This document shows positions 22,310 through 33,714 of a stretch of DNA of 64,000 nt, in pieces. Position 1 is the stretch's first letter, and every line of letters begins with the position of its first letter. The stretch lies in assembly GCF_050947875.1 (NCBI RefSeq), contig NC_134573.1:67978315-68042314 (forward strand). The letters run 5' to 3'. The notes below the pieces were generated by a model. That model saw nothing but the letters and a program-made list of their open reading frames with translations. It had not been told where the DNA came from and did no database searches. The stretch is from Dermacentor variabilis. Lineage: Eukaryota > Arthropoda > Arachnida > Ixodida > Ixodidae. A program made the position numbers and the translations under genes.

Positions 22310-23239
22310 GTTTCATTACGAGCACAAATATACATACCATTGTCTTCAACTTCCTACAATCGAAGGAGGTACGAAAAAATGCCCGACCCAATATGTGCTT
22401 CGTTATATGATTACTTCGCCATAAAGGTAGTGTCCCTTGGAGCCCTTAATAGAGAATACTAAGCGTGCTGAAACCAATCGAACTTTTCTCTTGCCATGCT
22501 AGGATGTTACTATTTTTTTTCCTGCGAACACTGGATCACATATACAGTCGTTGACTGCCGCACATCTGATATTGTCGAGAGCGAGCACAGTTAGTATTCC
22601 AGCGGCAGCGACACATGAAAGTTCGATGGCACTAACACCTCTTGGGTTGCCAACACTTCCTCTAAAGCCGAATTCTCGTCACTGACCTCAGAGTCACCGA
22701 CTATAGGCTTTCACGTTGACAGCACAATGTCGTAACGATCGTGAAGGTGCTTTGGCTTGACTTTGCTGCAGAACACCAAAATGTGACCAGGGATGTGAAC
22801 TTTATTTTGCTAAAGAGATAAATTAGTTGTAAAATTTTTCATTATAGTGTTGCTCACAATATAAGCGCAAGACGGAAAGCTCAGGGCCAGGGCATGCTAT
22901 CCGCTTCATTATCACCAGGTCATTTCGTACTAGGAAGGCATTCGTTGTAATGGCGTTTGTCTGATTTTGGAAGCACACCAGGCAACACGCTCACACAGCA
23001 TATACTTGGTGCGCTACACAGCAGTCGTTCTTAGCGCAGTTTTCAGCGCAGCAGCCGTTTTGAGCGTTTCTCTCGTACAGACTGCTTTATAATCTTAGTT
23101 GTTAGTTAATGAACTGTCATCATGCCACTGCGGTGCCACATACAGTTGGATGAGTGTGTAAAGGGCTGCAGGAGTTCTTGCACAAAGAGTTGGGGACAGC
23201 CGGGGGCGCAGCTTCTGTCCTATCACGTTGAATGACCCA
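22310..23239. other. No feature recognised
   Basis: No domain-bearing frame, tRNA-like sequence or terminal repeat is visible. Confidence 0.45.
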
Positions 23240-23465
23240 GATCCGAATAAATAATTGAGAAAGTCTGAAGAATTTTACAGCGTAAGCTGTTATGGGCTCA
23301 CTCCAATAGCCGTTTTGTTGGTGGTGATGTCCATCGCAGCTATGGCCAAGAATGAGAAAAATGCAGCCAGTTCCCACCAGAATCGATCCCGGATCCGCAC
23401 GGAGCTACTCTACCACAGTGCTACACTAACGCTTGTTAGCTGCTGTGGAAACATGCTCTATACAG
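23240..23465 (-). repeat. Probable tRNA-derived SINE
   Basis: On the minus strand a head with ACTGTGGTAGAGTAGC (A-box-like) and GGGATCGATTCTGG (B-box-like), 33 bp apart, is followed by an AT-richer tail with AACAGCTTACGCTGTAAAA. It does not share the tail of the SINE family at 27415-27625, so it may be a second family. Confidence 0.45.
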
Positions 23466-23879
23466 GTGTCCTAGTACACGAGGAGTCACGCGATGCGAGA
23501 TTCACGACGCGTAGCATCGATACGTGCACACTCTGCATTGTAGTTACATACGATAGCCCCAGCTGGCACACCATATCGCATTTGCATCGTATCGTGCCAC
23601 GTGTCAAGGGATGTGACATGTGCACCGCGTTGTCTCGATACTTGTGTTTACTCTTTGGTACACATTATGGCGTCTCCTCGATCACGAGGTACGAACTGTT
23701 GCTGCAAAAGCAAATCATGGAGCTATGCATGCGGCTGCAGTCAGGCAACGTTTGGCTCAGCAGACCACTGTGCAGACAGCAGCACACGCCGCAGCTCGCC
23801 GTTGATGCTGGAAGATTTGTCGCCCACCGCTGGCATACAGTTGTAGGAGTTGTTGGATGATCTCGCCGCTGCCACCATT
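23466..23879. other. No feature recognised
   Basis: An open frame on the plus strand (23255-23860) spans the SINE and this stretch but shows no domain. I do not call it a gene. Confidence 0.4.
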
Positions 23880-24417
23880 TGTAAGGGTTGAAGGTCGTAG
23901 AGAGGAACTTTGGAGGAACTAGGCATACGGGGCTTATTTACAGTATTTACATTTTAAACAAGATACATCGACAGTCTAGCGTGGCTCCCAAATGGAGCAC
24001 ACAAAACGAAGCATACAGCATACGAGCACGATGACGAGCACGCATACGAGCACACTCTAGCAGCCGACAACAGCTGCTTATAAACACTCCATTGGTACCT
24101 AGTTCCCTAGGTGAGAGAACCATTCGACCAGTCATCGATCCGAGCCGCCTTTGAGTGGGAGGGCTTGCACACACACATACGCACTGGTTTCCCCGAACCT
24201 GAGCTGAGCGCGTCCCCGTAGCCAGGTGGTCACGCCTGACCCCAGCCGGCGCCTCTAAATTCCAGAGCTGCCTTTCTCCTGTAGTCGCCACTAGTGTCAG
24301 CAGACTGTGACGAATCCTGGGGCCCACGCACCGCAAAGCACCCTTTTTGGGGGAAGGGGAAGCTCTTCTTGCTGCCGAGAGAGACCATGAAGACCAGGCA
24401 AATCAACCAACAATACA
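23880..24417 (+). mobile_element. Probable LTR (538 bp) of a retrotransposon
   Basis: The segment starts TGTAAGGGTTG and ends CAATACA, the TG...CA form of an LTR. Directly after it comes a primer-binding-site-like TTGGGCGCCAAACGTGG. No gag or pol follows and no second LTR is seen within the window, so the copy is truncated. The 5' boundary is the best fit to TG, not proved. Confidence 0.45.
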
Positions 24418-24436
24418 TTGGGCGCCAAACGTGGCC
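24418..24436 (+). other. Primer-binding-site-like sequence
   Basis: TTGGGCGCCAAACGTGGCC immediately follows the CA end of the putative LTR. Gypsy-class elements often have a TGGCGCC-type site there, complementary to a tRNA 3' end. Confidence 0.4.
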
Positions 24437-24639
24437 CGCCCTGCTGCCGTCACCGATTCTCCGAAAGAGGCGCCTGGTGGATTGACGCTGCCTTAGTCCG
24501 CAGTTCTCTGAAGTAAGTTCATGGTTGCTTAGCGCTGTCCTCGCTGGTTCTCTGAAGGGCGCCACCACCGCGGGCCGATCGAAACACGTGCAGCAGGCTG
24601 AAATAGCTTTGCAGAGCAGCACCCCTGCAGGCCGATCCT

Positions 24640-25149
24640 AACAATGCCAGGCAGACAGTTCAGTTTGTTCTCATGAAAACAACCGTATACAGTATGTGCA
24701 AGAAGACCTCGGTATGCCATTTGTGCCCAATACACATTGCAGCTCTTCGCACACTGGCTCTTGTTTCGACTTTGTATTTACAAACAACAAAGTACCCATA
24801 GTGCCCCACTGCCTCTCCTTCGCAACCTATAATTTTCGGATCATAAAGTACATTATGCACACTATGCACATAAAGCACACTCAAGAAATGTGTGTAAATT
24901 ACGAGGCTACTTTGCGTATACTAACTAGTTGCAGTTACCATATTCAAGCAGTTTATGATGGTCTCCTATGCAGCCACTCCTCCAGCTTACGCTGTTACTG
25001 TGCTGCGTGTGCCACGCAGGCCTGTGACATTTTTTTTTAGCAGCAGTGCTGTGAGTGACTACACGAAGTGCTTTCATTAGCTGTACCAAATTTTAACAAA
25101 TTGCCTCTGGGAGATATCACAAATCTAACCCTTGAACTAAATTAATGAG
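24640..25149. other. No gene recognised
   Basis: A plus-strand frame near 24740-24870 (HTGSCFDFVFTNNKVPIV) faintly recalls the end of an endonuclease domain of a retroelement, but it is too short to call. Confidence 0.35.
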
Positions 25150-25690
25150 GTGGACATTACTTCAAGAACTCGAAATGCATAATCTACAAATTAACAAGAA
25201 TTCACTAACTTTCTAATTAATTACTTTATGGCACATACTGCAATTCGTGAATTGTAACTGCTTAGTTCGCAAGGCGTATCCACTTTGAATGAACTCTCAG
25301 GGTGACGCCAGTTTCGACGTAATCTTCAATGTGTGCGATGAAATACAGTGGTGTTCCAGTTAATTTTACGCTTCAATGGATAGAACGGTGTTTTCTTAAA
25401 GATGTCGATGGAACAACAGCGCATATTTTAATGAAAGTTTGACGGTGCATGCCTCAAAACCAGTGCCATCCTTAGAATTCATTCCAAGTCAATGTCATGC
25501 AAATGCACCAGCTAAGTTCACAAATTGCAATGTGCACTGTAAATTAATGAGTAAAAAGCTGAATTAGTAAAATATTGTTATTTAGTCAAGTATGCATTTA
25601 TTGCTCAATGAAGTTAGGTCTGCCTCATCGAGTAATCTAGTTTAGTGGATAGACTGGTGCTATCTGCCACAGGCAATTCTGAAAAAAATT
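25150..25690 (+). repeat. Dispersed AT-rich repeat family, copy 3
   Basis: It contains TTCGTGAATTGTAACTG, GAGTAATCTAG and GCTATCTGCCACAGGC in the order seen at 9480-9800 and 11280-11535. It is longer than the others and may include two overlapping copies. From 25691 to 26039 nothing is recognised. Confidence 0.55.
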
Positions 25691-26039
25691 GGTGCAGCTA
25701 AAAAAAAAGAAACAATATATAGAAGCGCTCGAAAATATTATATGGATTTTCACGCTGTACTGAAATAACTAGATCATTCACCGATATGAACAGCATGCAG
25801 GGGGAAACTGCAGGCACATATTGAAGTGCATGGCTAAATGAGGAGAACATTGAATTGTCCCAAATATTGGAAGAATAAAGCCGATTCTGAAATGAGAATG
25901 ACTAAAGTGCTGTTTTCTGCCTGTTTAGAAGTGTTATACGAAATGCTCACGAATTTTCCCTGCTGCCTTGAGAGAACCAAAGGTGTGAGAACATTTTTTA
26001 ATTGTGTAGAGAAACTATGAAATGTATAGGGTTGGTTAT

Positions 26040-27290
26040 GCACTTCAATAGTAATTACTAAATAATTAAGGAAAAATGAGGCATCCACACAATTGTAGCA
26101 TTTGCTACAAAGGAAACCCACATGGGTTCCTCGAAAGAAAAGTCTCTCAGTTGAAGGAAAATTCGTCCTGGTCTGGGACTCATACCCGGGACCACCGCCT
26201 TTCCGGGGCAGCCGCTCTACCCTCTGAGCTAACCAGGCGGCTAGCAGATAGCATGGCAAAGTCAAATTTGTCAACAACCCGAAGCAAAGGCAAGGATTTG
26301 CTGTAATAGTTCTGTGGAAACCCGCAAGGTGGAGAGAAGTAACTAATTCAGGGAAAATTAGGCATCCACCCAATTGTAGCAATTGCTACCAAGGAAACCC
26401 ACATGGTTTCCTCGAAAGAAAAGCCTCTCAGTTGAAGAACATTTCGTCCTGGTTCGGGACTCAAACCCGCGACCACCGCCTCTCCGGGGCAGCCGCTCTA
26501 CCATCTGAGCCACGAACGGCTTTGTGATCCGAGCTAACCAGGTGGCTATCAGATACCAGGATGAAGTTGAATTTGTCAACTTGAAGCAAAGGCAAGGGTT
26601 TGATGTATTAGTTCTCCAGAAACCCGCAAGGTGGATAGCAGTAACTAATTAAGGGAAAATGAGGCATCCACCTAATTGTAGCAATTGCTACAAAAAAAAA
26701 AACAAAAAAAAAAACACATGGGCTCCTCGAAAGAAAAGCCTCTCAGTTGAAGAAAAATTGTTCCTGGTCTGGGACTCAAACCTGGGACCACCGCCTTTCC
26801 ATGGAAGCTGCTCTACCATCTGAACTAACGAGGCGGCTAGCAGATAACAAGGCAAAGTCGAATTTGTCAACTTGAAGCAAAGACAAGGGTTTTACCTAAT
26901 AGTTCTGTGGAACAGTGCAAGGTGGAGTGAAGTAACTAATTAAGGGAAAATGAGGCATCCAACCAATTGTAGCAGTTGCTACAAAGGAAACCCACAGGGG
27001 TTCCTCGAAAGAAAAGCCTCTCAGACTTCAGTTGAAGAAAAATTTGTCCTGGTCCAGTACTCGAACCCAGGGCCACCGCCTTTCTGGGGCAGCCGCTCTA
27101 CCATCCGAGTCCTGAGTTCGAGTACTGGACCAGGACGAATTTTTCTTCAACTGAGAGGTTTTTCTTTCAAGGAACCCATGTGGGTTTCCTTTGTAGCAAT
27201 TGCTATGATTGGGTGGATGCCTCACATTCCCTTAATTAGTTACTTCTCTCCACCTTGCGGGTTTCCGCAGAGCTATTGCACCTTAACTAC
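26040..27290 (-). repeat. Tandem array of a tRNA-like 280-300-bp unit, last copy inverted
   Basis: GAGGCATCCAMMCAATTGTAGC recurs at 26078, 26359, 26661 and 26952 (spacing 281, 302 and 291 bp). Each unit holds, on the minus strand, a tRNA-like part: GGTTAGCTCAGANGGTAGAGC (A box) and GGGTTYGAGTCCC (B box), with CCTGGT...ACCAGG able to form an acceptor-like stem. The second unit has about 31 extra bases inside the tRNA-like part. A further partial unit at about 27105-27250 is in opposite orientation. Cloverleaf pairing in the anticodon arm is poor, so these are tRNA-derived repeats rather than functional tRNA genes. Confidence 0.82.
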
Positions 27291-27414
27291 TAAATGTTCA
27301 TTTTCTCCCTATTTTCATGCATTATCTACTAACCATGCAAGCTGGTTTTCCCAATCCCCAAGGTGAAATAAATGAGGCACATTGTTTATATTTTGCTTAA
27401 ATAAAAAAAAATTA

Positions 27415-27625
27415 TGGAATTTTAGACAGCAGAACCACAATCTGATTCTGAGGTGCACTGTAATGGGGCACTCTGGATGAAGTTTGATCCCCTGGGGATC
27501 TCCAAGGTGCGCCTAGATCCAAATACACGAGCCTTTTTACATTTTCCCACCATCAAAATGCAGCCACCATGGCAAGCATCAGACCCGCGACCCAGAGCTT
27601 TCGTTGAAACAGGAAGCACATTGTG
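27415..27625 (-). repeat. tRNA-derived SINE
   Basis: Minus strand: GTCGCGGGTCTGATGC (B-box region), CATTTTGATGGTGGGAAAATG, GGATCTAGGCGCACC, then CCTCAGAATCAGATTGTGGT near the 3' end. The same tail order occurs at 45880-46092 and, degenerate, at 16069-16315. Confidence 0.75.
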
Positions 27626-29697
27626 AGTGATGCACGTGTCGTGCGAAAATAGCTTAATGCTCTACACCTTTGCTCTATAATGCTCTATACCTATGTCTTT
27701 GCAGTAAAAAAACATGGACCAGAATTCAGCCTGCTGTTAAGAGAGGAACAAATCTAGTAAAAATAGGGGAGCACTATCGTCAATGCGCACACGAAGTTAT
27801 ATGCGTGTGGATAAATTACAGCGTCTGTCAGAAAAGTTAAGTGCTCTAAATTGTTGTGTGTGGGGGCTGATTCTTTTGTCCCTGATCAGTGCTAAGTGTT
27901 ATTCTGGTTTTCACTCTTTTATTGCTTTCATGCTCCACAGGGGACAAGTATGCTGGCTGTCCCGAACACGAGGAGATATGCCAAGCCCGCTGCCGGGTAT
28001 TCATGAACACACAAGGAGTGTGTGACAGGTTGTACCCCAAGCGATGCGTTTGCTTGTAGCGTGACAAGACATCGACGAGTACTGCACTGAGGCTTAACGA
28101 GTCCACCCTTTCGCATCACCTTTGTTATTGGACAGAGAGCAACAATCCAGAAAGCTCTATTCATCCTGCGGCCATGGCGCACAGCAATGTCATCTTTACG
28201 CCAGTAAACATTGTGAATGACATCAGCACTGCTAAACTGTTAGACCCTTATTTTACACATTCTTTGAATAACCACACAAGTGCCCTGCTCTATTTTCACA
28301 GTGTGGACAATGCACTGCAACGCATTATTTAAATAGCCCCGAATCTACCATAAGCCAAACATAACAGCTTTCATGGAAGCTGAACAGGTTACAAAGGCTC
28401 TCCTTGCATTAAAAAAAACAAACTATACAAAAGATTGCACTCACTGTTTGAGCAGAAGGGAGTAAGCAAATAAGTGGCGAAGGGTGATGCTGATGCTGAG
28501 AAATAAGCATAACGTGTGCATGACAGTGCAGCCTGCTTCAGGTTAGAGCACTGTTACATACACCTAGCACATTAATCCAGTGATCTGCAATCCAGTGAAC
28601 TGCAACAACCTCTGAGCATGATAAACAAAATCGCCAGCTAGTTTGTATGCAATACTGCCATGTACAGTACAATCCACTTTTAAAAACAATTACATAATAT
28701 TCAAACCAAGATGAACGTTACATAAACATTAAGTAAAAGAAAGTGTTTGATGTGGACTTGTGCTATGGGATAGGCCTCAATGATGCAAAATTGCCAAAAC
28801 CTTTGTGTCAAAACTGGGGGCTAAGCGTTCTCGAAATACTAATTTAGTTTTCCCTATAACAGCAGACTCCACCATAGATTTCATACCAATATTTCTGTAC
28901 ACACAACTGAAGTTTGCAATTTGACTCAATTGGCTGCCTGGTCGTAATTGCTTCAACTTTTCAGAAGGCAAAACACTTTTTGGGGCAATAGTACACATAG
29001 TATTGTACGGAACTTCAATGGAGCTTGGCGTTGTGGGTTGTCAATGAAAACAGTTGGGAGAGGAAAGTGTGTGGAGGTGAAGAGGGAGAAAACAGGTCAT
29101 GAGGTGAGGAGCATGGTTCCGACAGAGCACGCTGAAGCAATTCCACCATAAAGATTACGTTACAGCTTTTATAACAGGTCTTGCAGGTTAACTTTAAATT
29201 CATCTCAGAAAGGCTGCGAGTGGTTATGCAAAAAAAGGTGCCATCAAGTGTGGGCAGTTTGTGTGGCTTTGAGACTTGAGGACTGTGCTGCCCTCAGGCC
29301 TGTGTCCAGCGGCAGCAGCACAACGACCACCATCACCATGCTGAGCCATGGTCACCACCAGTGATGAATGAAACTAGGCATAAACCTAGCAGAGCCTGCA
29401 GAGTCACGCAGCTACATATATAAATCACTTCTCATACATAGAGGCACTACGACGATAAGGGTCCAGTAGACATGAAGTCAAGACATGGAGTGCTGCAGTG
29501 GTAATGTTTCTGGACAACGAAGCAGTGCTGCCTGTTTATGTGATGGCACGATAAGGATAATTTGGGAACATTTTGCGAGAAGTGAGCTAAGTGCTTAGTG
29601 TATCTCCCATCTTTGTGCATCAACACTTGCTCAATGCCGAGTTGTATATGGGTGTAAAACTTGTGCAAATAGATGTGGGCAAAAGCAGAGGAACACA
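27626..29697. other. No feature recognised
   Basis: About 2 kb without a domain-bearing frame, terminal repeat or tRNA-like sequence that I can identify. Short open frames are scattered on both strands. Confidence 0.4.
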
Positions 29698-29699
29698 TA

Positions 29700-30508
29700 C
29701 AGTAGACTTTCATTAATTTGACTCTGGATAATTAGATCTTCTGGTTTATTCAATCCCAGCTAGAAATCCTGGCAAGAGCCTATACATTTCTATGGGCCCA
29801 AACTTTCGTTATTTAAATTCTAAAATTGGCCTTCCGCCAGATAACTTCAACTTGACTACTCGGCACCCACGTGCCCGAACCCTATGATGACCCTGATAGT
29901 GACCCCTTTCATAGCAGCGCCTCACTTGGAGGAACTTGTGAGGGAGTAAATATGTTGGACACATGTAATCTTTTTTTGAACACGCCTATTTTCGGCGCCC
30001 CCTAGAAAGATTCTCAAGCGATAACTGAAGCTCACAATGTTTGATTGGATTATTTACCCGATTATTATGTACACCTTCCTTCTTAAAAGAAAATTGGCCT
30101 GAAAATTGCCTGCATGGAGCAATTCAATGCAAAACCAAAACCGTTCGTGTGCTTTGCCGCACAAAAAATATGTAATGCGGCAAAGCTAACTTAACAAACC
30201 GTGTGGCAAAACGGACTTTAGGAAACTGGCTGTCCATTGTGCAATTTTTCTTGCTAAAAATTGTGTATGCATTTGATTTTTACTTTGTTTAGGAGCTTTA
30301 ATGTCATTTCTACATTATTTTACTACTTTGGACGCATAGAAAGCAGGCATGCATTTGATTGTGGGTGCCTTAGAATACGCAAATACTGCCAAATGAATCA
30401 GTGGTGTGTTATGACGTTTTTCCTGCATCTTGTTTAATCCGACCTGGCAGATAATTCGATCAATTTCGTTGATCCGATCAGGGTCGAACTAACGGAAGTC
30501 GACTACAC
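29700..30508. mobile_element. pogo/Tigger-like non-autonomous element
   Basis: The left end CAGTAGACTTTCATTAATTTG (after TA) pairs with the right end around 30440-30508 (GGTCGAACTAACGGAAGTCGA). The last bases on the right are degraded (CTACACAGG), so that limit is approximate. Subterminal GATAATTAGATC and GATAATTCGATC also pair. No transposase remains. From 30509 to 30780 I see nothing else. Confidence 0.65.
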
Positions 30509-30780
30509 AGGACGAATGTTACTCAGCCCTTGACCACATCTATCTGTCCTACAAGCTAAGTTTTGTACGTGTGAAAAAACTAGTCAATGTGAAAATACGT
30601 TTGTGCTTAAGTTCTTATATATCATGCTGAGGCAAATGTGTGGATTTTGCTACATAGTTAAGCCACGTGCAAAGCACACACATCGCTGCCGAAACATTTC
30701 TGTATGCAGTCCAATAATACTGACTTTTCCTAAATATTCTGCATAAGCCACATCTAGTACAAAGGTTATCTGTGCACTGG

Positions 30781-30905
30781 TGCAGCCACCGGCCTCAGTG
30801 GCCGTTTTGCCCTTTTCCCTTACAGCACTGTTTAGTGTAGCAAACCAGACACTAATCTGGTTGACCTCTCGCCTTTACTTTCTTTGCTGTCTCTCTTTCT
30901 CTCGT
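30781..30905 (+). repeat. 3' end of the I-type LINE family, 5'-truncated copy
   Basis: It carries TTAGTGTAGCAAACCAGACAC, ATCTGGTTGACCTC and a CTCTCTTTCTCTC tail, matching in order the 3' end at 3975-4062. Only about 120 bp are present. Confidence 0.72.
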
Positions 30906-31189
30906 AAGGATTTTGTCAGAATATTGCAGCATTTCTATAACCGTAGTAGGAAAGACTAGTTGAATTACCGTATTTACTCGAATCTAAGCTGACCCCAATT
31001 CTAAGCCTACCCCCTAAAGTCCGAAGCTCCCCCAAAAAAATATATATATACATATATATATATATTACTTCGAATGTAGGCCGAACAAAAAAAGCGAGGA
31101 CAGCATTCATAAAATGCAAACAGCATTTGTTGAATCTGAATGTGCAGAGCTCATTCAACATTGTCGTCGCTGCTAGACTCGTTGCTCAG

Positions 31190-32841
31190 TTAATCACTGT
31201 CACCTTCAAGCAGTGCACTATCTTCGGTACTGTCAAGCGCATTACATATGCTGCACTTTTTAAAGGCAGGCACGATCAAAGTACCTGGGATGTCGTCCCA
31301 CGCTGCAGCTACCCAGCCCGCCAGCTGTGACGGCGATGCACGTTTATTGCGGCCCGTTGCCATTAGCCTGTGGTGTTCATCAGTCAACCAGTCCGTGTAA
31401 TATTTCCGCAGACGATCCTTGAAAGGTTTGTTGATGCAGACATCAAGTGGCTGCAACTGGCCCGTCATGCCGCCCGGTATGACAGCGAGGTCTGTGTTCG
31501 CTTGGCCGAGCGCAGCCTTCACGTTGTCGGTCAAGTGCCCACGGTAAGAGTCGACGACTAGGAGCGAATTCTTTGTCAAAAGGACTCCTGGACGCCGTCG
31601 CCACACAATCTTAACCCACTCTTCCACCATCGCACCCATCATCCACCCGTTCTCATTTACCCGCACAATGACATTTCTTGGGAAAGTTTCTCTAGCAGGC
31701 AGTGCCTTCCTTTTAAATATTGACACGTGCACTTGTTTGCCTTTATCGAGTGACGCGTTTCACCGCCTAACAAATGTTATCGTGCAGCGCAGGACGCGCC
31801 TGCATGTATCAGAAGTGTCCGGAATGTTATCGATGCTTCCATCCGCTGTCTGTGACCGAACCTTGTGTAATCTGATCGCATGTGTGCGTGACGCGAATAA
31901 TGTAGAACTTTGTGGAAAGCACGCGGGTCCCAGTGATTACTCTGGAACATTCAACGACTGATGTATAATATCCGATGTGCTTGACCCGCTGATCAGATTT
32001 TGACGATCGCCGACTATGTTCGCCGTTCTTTAAGTGCAGCCTGTTTTTGTGGGCACAGGTTCACCCAATAAAAGTTAGTTTCGTCTTTCACAGTATTGCT
32101 ACTATGTTCTTCATACGTCACTCCACGTGACAATATCATATAAGGAGGGAGTTAATGTCCATCAGCTGTGCAGCACAACATCACAGTTGCGCGCTGCTTC
32201 TCGTAGCCTGCAGAGTGCACCTTCACCTGCTTGGCACCGTTTTCATTTACAGTGTACGCCACTGGCATATCAAAATACACAGCTGTCTGGTCGGCGTTGC
32301 CGATTTGCCCAAGGTTGTAGCCTGCCGCTTCTCTTTTTCGCAACATGTAGCGCTGAAAAGCTATCAACTTTTCTTTGAAATTGCTTGGCAGCTTCTGGGT
32401 GATTGAAGTGCGACGTCGGAGGCTGAAGCCGAAGCGCTTCATGAATTTCTGAAGCCAGCCCCGGCTGGCTTTGAAGTCCTTTATCGTTAGGCCTCGCTCC
32501 CTCGAAAGTTCCCTAGCTTTGGCTTGGAGCACTTCTGTTGTCACTGGAAGGGCAGCTGCTCTCTGTGTCTGAACAAAGTCGGCCAAAACTGTCTCCACTT
32601 CATGGTGACGACCTTTCTTTGGTTCTCTAAATGCCATCCTTGTTGCAGCGCATGCAAAAAGCTGCTGTCGTTGTCCCCTCCAACGACAGACGTTTTTCTT
32701 GTCGACGCCGAAGTCCCGCCTAGCTTGAAGGTTCAACGATGCCTCTGTGGCTGTCACAACTTTTCGCTTGAAAGCGGCACTGTAGTGGCATCTCCTGCCT
32801 GGTGCCATCGCAATAACACCACGCCGCACACCGATGGTCAA
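31190..32841 (-). pseudogene. pogo/Tigger transposase, split by a solo LTR
   Basis: The N-terminal part (32841-32152) has a CENP-B-like DNA-binding region (YSAAFKRKVVTATEASLNLQ, KNVCRWRGQRQQL), a second HTH region (ASRGWLQKFMKRFGFSLRRR) and the start of the DDE domain with its first aspartate (IGNADQTAVYFDMP). The C-terminal part (31732-31190) has the second aspartate in LLVVDSYRGHLTDNV, then IPGGMTGQLQPLDVCINKPF and a KYYTDWL motif. The parts are separated by 31721-32132. Aside from that insertion both halves are open, which implies fairly recent decay. Confidence 0.88.
31721..32132 (+). mobile_element. Solo LTR with 4-bp target duplication
   Basis: It begins TGACACGTGCACTTG and ends CTCCACGTGACA, and ATAT lies on both sides (31717-31720, 32133-32136). 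TG...CA ends, 412 bp length, an AATAAA near 32069 and absence of internal genes indicate an LTR left by recombination. A 4-bp duplication fits a Gypsy-class element. It cuts the Tigger transposase. Confidence 0.75.
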
Positions 32842-33216
32842 AACGGCGACCTCGCTTGTGTACAGTTAGCTACTGGCACGGCTAGTAGTGGCGGCGATAC
32901 TGACTTTTCTAGATGGCGCTAGCTATGCACCATATTTAGCAGTTTCAATGAAAAACTGGCGTGGTTTTTAACATCCTCGAATCTAAGCCGACCCTAGAGT
33001 TTGGAATATGATTACAGTAGAACCCCGCTGTTACGTTCCTCACTGCTGCGTTTTCCCGGCTGCTACGTCGTTTTCATCCGGTCCCGGCATAGCTTCCATA
33101 GGATCCAATGTATAAGGAACCCCGCTGTTACGTCGTAGCTGTGAAAACGTTCCCGCATGATACGTCGCAACTTAGCCCCCCGAACCCGCCTGGGCTAAAG
33201 TAGGCAACGCGCTCCA

Positions 33217-33383
33217 TCCGCCATTTTGGCTTTTGACGAGTTTTGGCCGGGCTTGGCTATGGAACTGGCTGCAAGAAGCCGCACGCCAGTTCGAGAGGCC
33301 GCCATCGAATTGGCGTGCGGCTTCTTGCAGCCAGCTCCATAGCCAAGCCCGGCCAAAACTCGCCAAAAGCCAAAATGGCGGTC
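33217..33383. repeat. Near-perfect inverted duplication, about 73-bp arms
   Basis: The left arm (CCATTTTGGCTTTTGACGAG ... GAAGCCGCACGCCAGTTC) is followed, after a loop of some 15-20 bases, by its reverse complement (GAATTGGCGTGCGGCTTC ... AAGCCAAAATGG). Only a few single-base differences are seen. Both strands therefore contain the same short peptide frame (FGRAWLWNWLQEAARQF), which is an artefact of the duplication. Confidence 0.9.
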
Positions 33384-33408
33384 ACATACGACGACTACGT
33401 CGCCGTGG

Positions 33409-33714
33409 ATGTTGTTGTCGGGACGTCAGAGTGTCAGAGCATCGCCGAGATCGTTGGGATCTCGGTCGCGAGTGAAGTCGCAGACTGCGATGCACGAGCC
33501 GCATGATGCCGGGGAGTTGCCAAATCGTAGCTTTCGAAAAGCCGTTGCGGCTCTGGACCTCCTCCGCAGGTACGTCGCACCTCACAGCGACGCTGACAGC
33601 AATGCGGCCTTCCAGGCTATTGAGAAACGTGTGGTGATTTCTAGCGAGCGAAAGAAACGGCAAGCCACAATTCTGGACTTTTTTTTAGGTCCTAAGCGCA
33701 CTCTGTGGAAATAA
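33409..33714 (+). pseudogene. Tigger transposase C-terminal remnant
   Basis: The frame ends with KAVAALDLLRRYVAPHSDAD, AFQAIEKRVVISSERKKRQ and ATILDFFLG before a stop. Tigger-type transposases typically end with an acidic/helical segment and a (K/T)xxDFF-type tail. The catalytic domain is missing. It matches no cellular gene that I recognise. Confidence 0.5.

Noticed and set aside
23255..23860. 201-codon plus-strand frame
   Set aside because: It begins within a tRNA-derived SINE and has no recognisable domain.
24696..25040. Open frame with CFDFVFTNN as an endonuclease domain
   Set aside because: Only a short weak resemblance, with no other endonuclease motif.
26160..26235. Functional tRNA genes in the tandem array
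   Set aside because: A and B boxes are present but the anticodon arm pairs poorly and copies vary within it.
26040..27290. Regular repeats as a CRISPR array
   Set aside because: Units are 280-300 bp, not short repeats with spacers; they contain tRNA-like boxes, and the DNA is eukaryotic.
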